Made by a program: the position numbers and the translations under genes | Source of the DNA: Azolla caroliniana | Lineage: Eukaryota; Polypodiophyta | DNA: 64,000 nucleotides | Direction: 5' to 3' | Assembly: GCA_043228905.1 (NCBI GenBank) | Contig: JBHGNT010000010.1 | Span: 17,856,001 to 17,920,000 of the forward strand | Part shown: positions 59,225 to 64,000 of the stretch, one piece after another | Numbering within the stretch: position 1 is the stretch's first letter | Layout: each line of letters starts with the position of its first letter | The notes under the pieces: generated by a model | The model's input: the letters and a program-made list of their open reading frames with translations, nothing else | What the model was told of the DNA's origin: nothing | Databases searched by the model: none

Positions 59225-59870
59225 TAGAGTAGAACCACTCCACCTTATCAAAAATCCATCCATAAAATATTCCTTTGTCCCATATGGCATGAAACTCCAA
59301 TCGTTTTACCTCTACTATCACGTATGTTATCCAAAGAACCTCTGAGATTATGCACAATCTCTATCCAAATCCTAGAAATTATTTCGGTAGGTCTCTCAGT
59401 CACATTTTGGAATGCATTCAAACATGTAGCCTTCCAAATATACCAAATTGTGCTACTACTTACCAATTGCCATATTTCAAGTTTATTGGTATCTATTTGT
59501 GGAATCAGAGGTATAAATGTTTTTTTGCATCAGACCATGTCTCATAACAAGAGCGTACACAACATCCTCTTGTTCATATACCATTGGTTTATTTTGTACC
59601 ACCGCCCATAATATTGTCCCCCATGTATATACACTACTCAAGGATATACTAGTATCTACAACGTTACGATTGCTTTCCATATTCCCATCCTAGATTCACA
59701 ACTCCACAAACAATGCTTAGCAATCTCTACTAGATTCATACAAAAAGGACACCTCCCAACAAACCTTCATAGAATCCAACTGTGGTTAACGTACAATCAT
59801 CATCAAAATAATTCTCTCTCTAAGCCTTCTACTTAGAACACCAAAACAACTTAAAGCATTGAGGAAACAA
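59225..59870 (-). mobile_element. decayed LINE of a second family, zf-RVT region
   Basis: A minus-strand frame at about 59660-59760 reads GRCPFCMNLVEIAKHCLWSC followed by ESRMGIWKAIV, a full C-C-H-C zf-RVT motif. Further on, TIWYIWKATCLNAFQNVTER corresponds to the W.WK.RN.xF region. Frames are shifted between these pieces. The zf-RVT sequence differs from copies 1-3, so this is another family. Confidence 0.7.
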
Positions 59871-60641
59871 GGCATATAAAACGGAGCTTTCGACTTACAA
59901 AAGCAAGACCACCCAAAACACTAAGTAAACAAGGAATACGTAAATGGACCTTCTACTAGCGAGACCAATACAATTGAATCATGTTTTTCATGAATGCGCC
60001 AACATGACTCATATTGTGGAGTATTGCATTCCCAAGGATCACTACTTATTATAGACATACTGCCTTTCTCGTTCTGGGGCCTAGGCTAACCTAGGGATTA
60101 GGGTATGTTGTTGTCCAAGAGCAAAGAGCGCATGATATGTCGACACATAAAAGCACTTATCTCTTCACCTCAAGTAAAGGTGAAAGCCTCCAAGCCTCAC
60201 CACCACCTATATGTGTGAGAAACTTCTATTGGACTTTATTGAGTTATCAAGGTCATCTCTTTTTTAACAAACATTCCTCTTTCTTTAATATGCATTTGAT
60301 ATCGTAGCATATGAACAATAATCCAAGCTCTGGCTATTTCTGTTCATGGTATGTCATTTGACAATACTTGCATGATCCGACGAAAAGCTAATGTTTCTTA
60401 ACGTTCTTCACTCACTGATAATCTTGAGTACGTTATGAGTAGTGCCTTTGATTCTCACTTTCTTGATTTTGCGAGTAGGCTTGAGCTTTTCTATGGTTAT
60501 CACTATATGGATCTATGTTTTTTAAAGTAAAGAACACGTATATCTCGATTAATTAATGGAAAAGCTACATAGAAGAAAGTAGCCCTTAGTGGATGTAAAG
60601 GGGAGAAAATGTGGATAAAAAATTTAGCACCCAAACTTAGG

Positions 60642-60904
60642 TCACCCAAAAGGCCTTTCTACATGAGACCTCTTATCCTTTTATACAAGGTACCCTAACG
60701 GGTTTTTTTTTTAATATTACAAACTCATTGGCCATTACCCATTCATAAGAGTAGTTCCCCACAAATGAAAATATCACCCAAAAGGCCTTTCTACATGAGA
60801 ACTCTTATCCTTTTATACGAGGTACCCTAACGGGTTTTTTTTTAATATTACAAACTCATTGGTCATTACCCATTCATAAGAGTAGTTCCCCACAAATGAA
60901 AATA
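60642..60904. repeat. 132-bp tandem duplication
   Basis: Two nearly identical copies starting TCACCCAAAAGGCCTTTC at 60642 and 60774, differing at a few positions and in the length of a T run. Confidence 0.92.
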
Positions 60905-61550
60905 TTTCCCGTATTTCTTACATATATTTGGACGATGGCCAATACTTTATATTATAAATACTAAGCTTTATAGAGTTGTTAAAATAAAGAATATGACATT
61001 ATTTACCTTAATAACCACTCAAAACATTGAGGAAGTGAGGCATATGCAATAACATAAACAATTTATTCAACATAACATTCATAATGGCCACATCTATGTA
61101 TTAATAAAAATAATAGTCATTAACAACAATCATGCTATTTGTGCATTCACGTTTCTTCTTTTCCACACAATATGTGCACTACTAAAATTCAAATCTAAAA
61201 CATAACACTATCCAAATAAAAATGCATTAAACTAGACCCAAGAAATAGATATGGTATATCGCAACATCATAAGGCAAATGCAATACCTTATTACGTTCCA
61301 ACTCTCCCTATGTAGGGAAGGCAAGGATATTGTAATCATTGTTTTTACACACAATTAATTTCGTTGTGTGGTTTACCAAAAAGAAAAAAATATATATATA
61401 TCGAGAGAGAGAGAGACTAAGACAAGTGTAAGAAAGACAAATATGTAAGGCATGTACAAGGGGAGAAAGGCAGAGAAAGGCCAATGTTTGCAATAGGTCA
61501 ACATTTTGACAGTCCTAGAGAAGAGGTATTGGGATAACTAAACTAACTAT

Positions 61551-61740
61551 GAGAGTTAGCTCAAATGGTACGAGCTAAATACTTGAAGGTTAAGAGTTTA
61601 AACCTAGCTAGGGGTGATGAATTGGAATGTGAACTATAATGGAAAGATGGTGGCAATGACGTGAGTGTGAACATGGTAATGAGCATTTTGACTAGCATTA
61701 TGTGCCTGTGCTAGGCTAAGATAGGTGCATGCTAAAGTCT
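61551..61740 (+). mobile_element. tRNA-derived SINE-like unit
   Basis: GAGAGTTAGCTCAAATGGTACGAGCT-type opening: the D-arm-like AGCT...AGCT stem and A-box TAGCTCAAATGG are followed by AAGAGTTTAAACCT as a degraded B box. This is the layout of plant SINEs. The 3' end is uncertain. It is not an intact tRNA gene. Confidence 0.5.
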
Positions 61741-62298
61741 TTTTGAACAAAGACACCCATGTGTCGACGGACATAACAAAATGAGACAAAGAATCAAGAG
61801 GGTACAATGGTGGGAAATGACAATGAATTTTACTCTACATGCAATTTTACAGATAAGCAACAAGACATTATTAGGTACAAAATAAACACATGAAGTAGGA
61901 TCCTCGAGAACAATGGTTAAAGAAGATCCTACATTTTTTAGAAAGGAAACAAATGTTCCACAAGATCAAGTGATTCAACTAATCACTATTATTCTTTAGA
62001 AAGAACATTGTCTTCCTTGGTTCAGGTTCCTCGGTCCTTCTCATATTTCATATGCAGGAGTATAACTTCTCGATGATGTAGAGGGAGTTGTCTGACTTGG
62101 ACATGTAAATGATGATGTTGTGTTGGAACTATGTGATCTTCAACTACCATACTTTCACAGGTTCATTGAGACTTACTAATGGATTCTTGAGCCAACATAC
62201 AACACACGGGTGAGATTATGACTTGATTGTACCATTGTTGTGTAAACATGTGTGTGTGTGCTACTTGAACGAGACCATGGGGGATCTTGGACCATGGA

Positions 62299-62535
62299 AG
62301 ACTCGAACGTTGAGGGAACTCGAACACTCAAAAGACTCGAATGCTCGGAGGACTCAAACACTCGAAGGACGCGAACACTTGGAGGACTTGAAACCTTGAG
62401 GAGACTCGAACACTTGGAGGATGCAAAAGCTCAATGACCTCGAATGCTCATGGTGACTGGAACGTAACCAGGCATTCGAACTTTGAGGGACTCCAACGTT
62501 CTAAGGACATGAACACTCCTAGGAGGCGAATGTTC
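62299..62535. repeat. degenerate 17-18-bp minisatellite
   Basis: About 13 units of the type ACTCGAACACTCGGAGG with strong drift; the CGAAC and GGA parts recur most. Located just left of the third gypsy-type LTR. Confidence 0.75.
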
Positions 62536-62600
62536 CTCCTTAATGGATGACCCAAAACAATTCGTTAATGGGCCCCCAAAATTCCTTCGTCAAGGTTTCT

Positions 62601-62802
62601 CGTCGAGTTCATCTAATTATGTTGTACATTTTCTACTTGATGCGTTGAACCATTGAGGCTTTGTATGAGGAGAGTTCGTAACGGAAAGGGAAAGAGAAGG
62701 TGCTCATTCTTATCGGGTTCACCAAATTATGTCGTACAGTTCGTGCTTGATGCGTTGAACCGCCGAGGCTTTGTATGAGGAGAGTTCGTAACAAAAAGGG
62801 AG
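62601..62802. repeat. ~110-bp tandem duplication spanning an LTR end and primer site
   Basis: The second unit (from about 62711) contains TCGGGTTCACCA and the LTR end; the first unit (from about 62601) has the diverged TCGAGTTCATCT. Both carry TTGATGCGTTGAACC and GGCTTTGTATGAGGAGAG. Confidence 0.8.
62713..62724 (-). promoter_or_regulatory. partial tRNA-Trp primer site of LTR C
   Basis: Minus strand TGGTGAACCCGA, matching the first 12 nt of the primer sites of elements A and B and lying 5 nt from the LTR end. Confidence 0.6.
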
Positions 62803-63446
62803 TGAGAACAACACGAACAAGAGATAGAGATCATGTATGATTCAAGAAGCAAGAGCATAAGGACAAACTTTATTATATTGAGAACACAAGATTTTACCGA
62901 AATTGCAGTGCTCGATAGAAAAGATAACACTTTATCTCTACCAAACTCCAACTCGAACTTTGAAAGACAAGACGCTTCCCAAATGTGCTATCTTGATTTA
63001 TTGTTTGATTGATTATCGTATTTGATCGATTGATTCCCTAATCGATTCACACCAATGCCTTGATAGTTCCGTTCCCTCTCTTTATATAGGTGCTCACATG
63101 CATATGATGTATGGTGCATGACATGCATACAATGCATGAAATGTATGTGATCTATGATCACCAAATCATATAACTATATTGACAATAATTATATAGAACG
63201 ACTTGTCTTAATGGTTTACACTTTATTCTTAACATAAAGGGTTGTATGTTCAAGCATCACAAATGTCACTTGATATAATATTTAGACATAACGGATAACT
63301 ATAATGATAAAAATTGTATAGAACAACTTGTCCTAATGGTTTACACTTATTCTTAATGTAAAGGGTTGTACGTTAAAGCCTCACAAATGTCACTTGATAT
63401 AATATTTGAGTTTGTTTTTATACCGTGAAGCAATTGTTTCACGACA
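62730..63446 (-). repeat. third gypsy-type LTR (C), 717 bp
   Basis: Starts TGTCGTAC and ends TTTCACGACA, the same termini as LTRs A and B. A TATA-like CCTATATAAA (minus) is at 63081-63090. The primer site to the left shows it is a 5' LTR in minus sense. I find no gag beyond it, so the internal region is lost or decayed. Confidence 0.6.
63171..63408. repeat. 125-bp tandem duplication inside LTR C
   Basis: Two copies starting at about 63171 and 63296, both with GAACRACTTGTCYTAATGG, AAAGGGTTGTA and TCACTTGATATAATATTT. Each has a weak B-box-like GTTCAAGCATC or a variant. Confidence 0.85.
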
Positions 63447-64000
63447 ACGTCAAAATTTTTCTCATGTTGTTGTGAAGAATAAACATTCAACCTTCTCTTC
63501 TTTTATAGAATCCCAACAACCTTTTGGCCTCAAGGTCTTCCATTGATAAAATTAAACTTGCACTCTTTGGTCATCAATTTGTCAGATGGCCAATAGATTT
63601 CTCGTGATTGTAGGAACATGAAAGACATTCTTTACACATTTTCCATGTCAAAATAGGTATGTCATATCATCACCCATCTCCATGCAAGTTATTTGGGTGT
63701 TTGTAGGTCGCAAAGCCATTCAATATGACTCATCATGTCATTGGATGGGTTCAAGTCCATGAACCACATGGACATGACCTATGCTTCACAATGAAAATGC
63801 CAATTCTAATTAGTGATTTGCGGACCTTTGGTGGAATTATTGCTTTTTTCATGGACACTTGTCACCCACCTTGACGTAGCCAAACCCAATCCTAAAATCC
63901 CTAAGTAAGCACACTAGGAAATGGTTAACCACTAAACCCAAATTTAACAAAAGGAGAGAAAGAACACCCAAAAAGTTTTATAAAAAAGGCCATATTTTCA
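63447..64000. other. intergenic stretch to the window edge
   Basis: No gene or element recognised. Confidence 0.5.

Noticed and set aside
61551-61625. An intact tRNA gene
   Set aside because: Only the D-arm-like part pairs; the acceptor stem and anticodon arm do not form, so it is SINE-like.

Overview
The window reads as plant nuclear DNA, most likely a seed plant. It has long AT-rich intergenic stretches, genes split by GT-AG introns, families typical of plants (a DUF620 protein, an F-box protein, a UMP-CMP kinase, a small DnaJ-type zinc-finger protein) and many transposable elements of plant type (Ty1/copia, Ty3/gypsy, LINE, SINE-like, short TIR elements). I cannot name the species from sequence alone.

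Layout. 1-1735: the 5' end of a decayed copia element on the minus strand, then the decayed 3' half of a LINE. 1741-7787: degenerate sequence without a recognisable gene. 7788-10018 (-): DUF620 gene in three coding exons, with simple repeats and a six-unit 42-bp tandem array upstream. 10591-18955: gene-poor, with several two- or three-copy tandem duplications. 18956-21346 (-): F-box gene with one coding exon and a 5'-UTR intron; repeats carrying a 12-bp palindrome lie upstream. 22213-27715: gene-poor, with an inverted pair of short TIR elements. 27716-28412: a TIR element directly abutting the UMP-CMP kinase gene, whose seven coding exons run 29426-31042 (+). 32587-38409 (-): a 116-residue DnaJ-type zinc-finger gene in four small exons. 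Its introns hold a LINE remnant, a short TIR element and a 1.2-kb heptamer minisatellite. 40127-56755: a 5'-truncated copia element into which two gypsy-type elements have inserted. Element A (41218-48295, minus) sits in the copia pol. Element B (49491-56483, plus) sits in the copia 3' LTR. 56756-64000: more decayed LINEs, a SINE-like unit, tandem repeats and a third LTR (62730-63446) of the same gypsy type.

The most informative part is the retroelement nest. A, B and the third LTR have TGTCG...CGACA termini and a primer-binding site matching the 3' end of plant tRNA-Trp. Both full elements have 4-bp target duplications, a gag-protease ORF followed by pol in the -1 frame at the same GGATTTTTA run, and an unusual D-H-G protease active site. 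Element A has LTRs that look identical and open ORFs, but its reverse transcriptase catalytic motif reads FLND. Element B keeps FLDD but has four in-frame stops. The second notable item is the DnaJ-type gene, whose exons are too short to stand out as ORFs but which splices in frame to a complete protein with four CxxCxGxG motifs.

All boundaries, splice sites and LTR comparisons were made by eye. No database search was possible.
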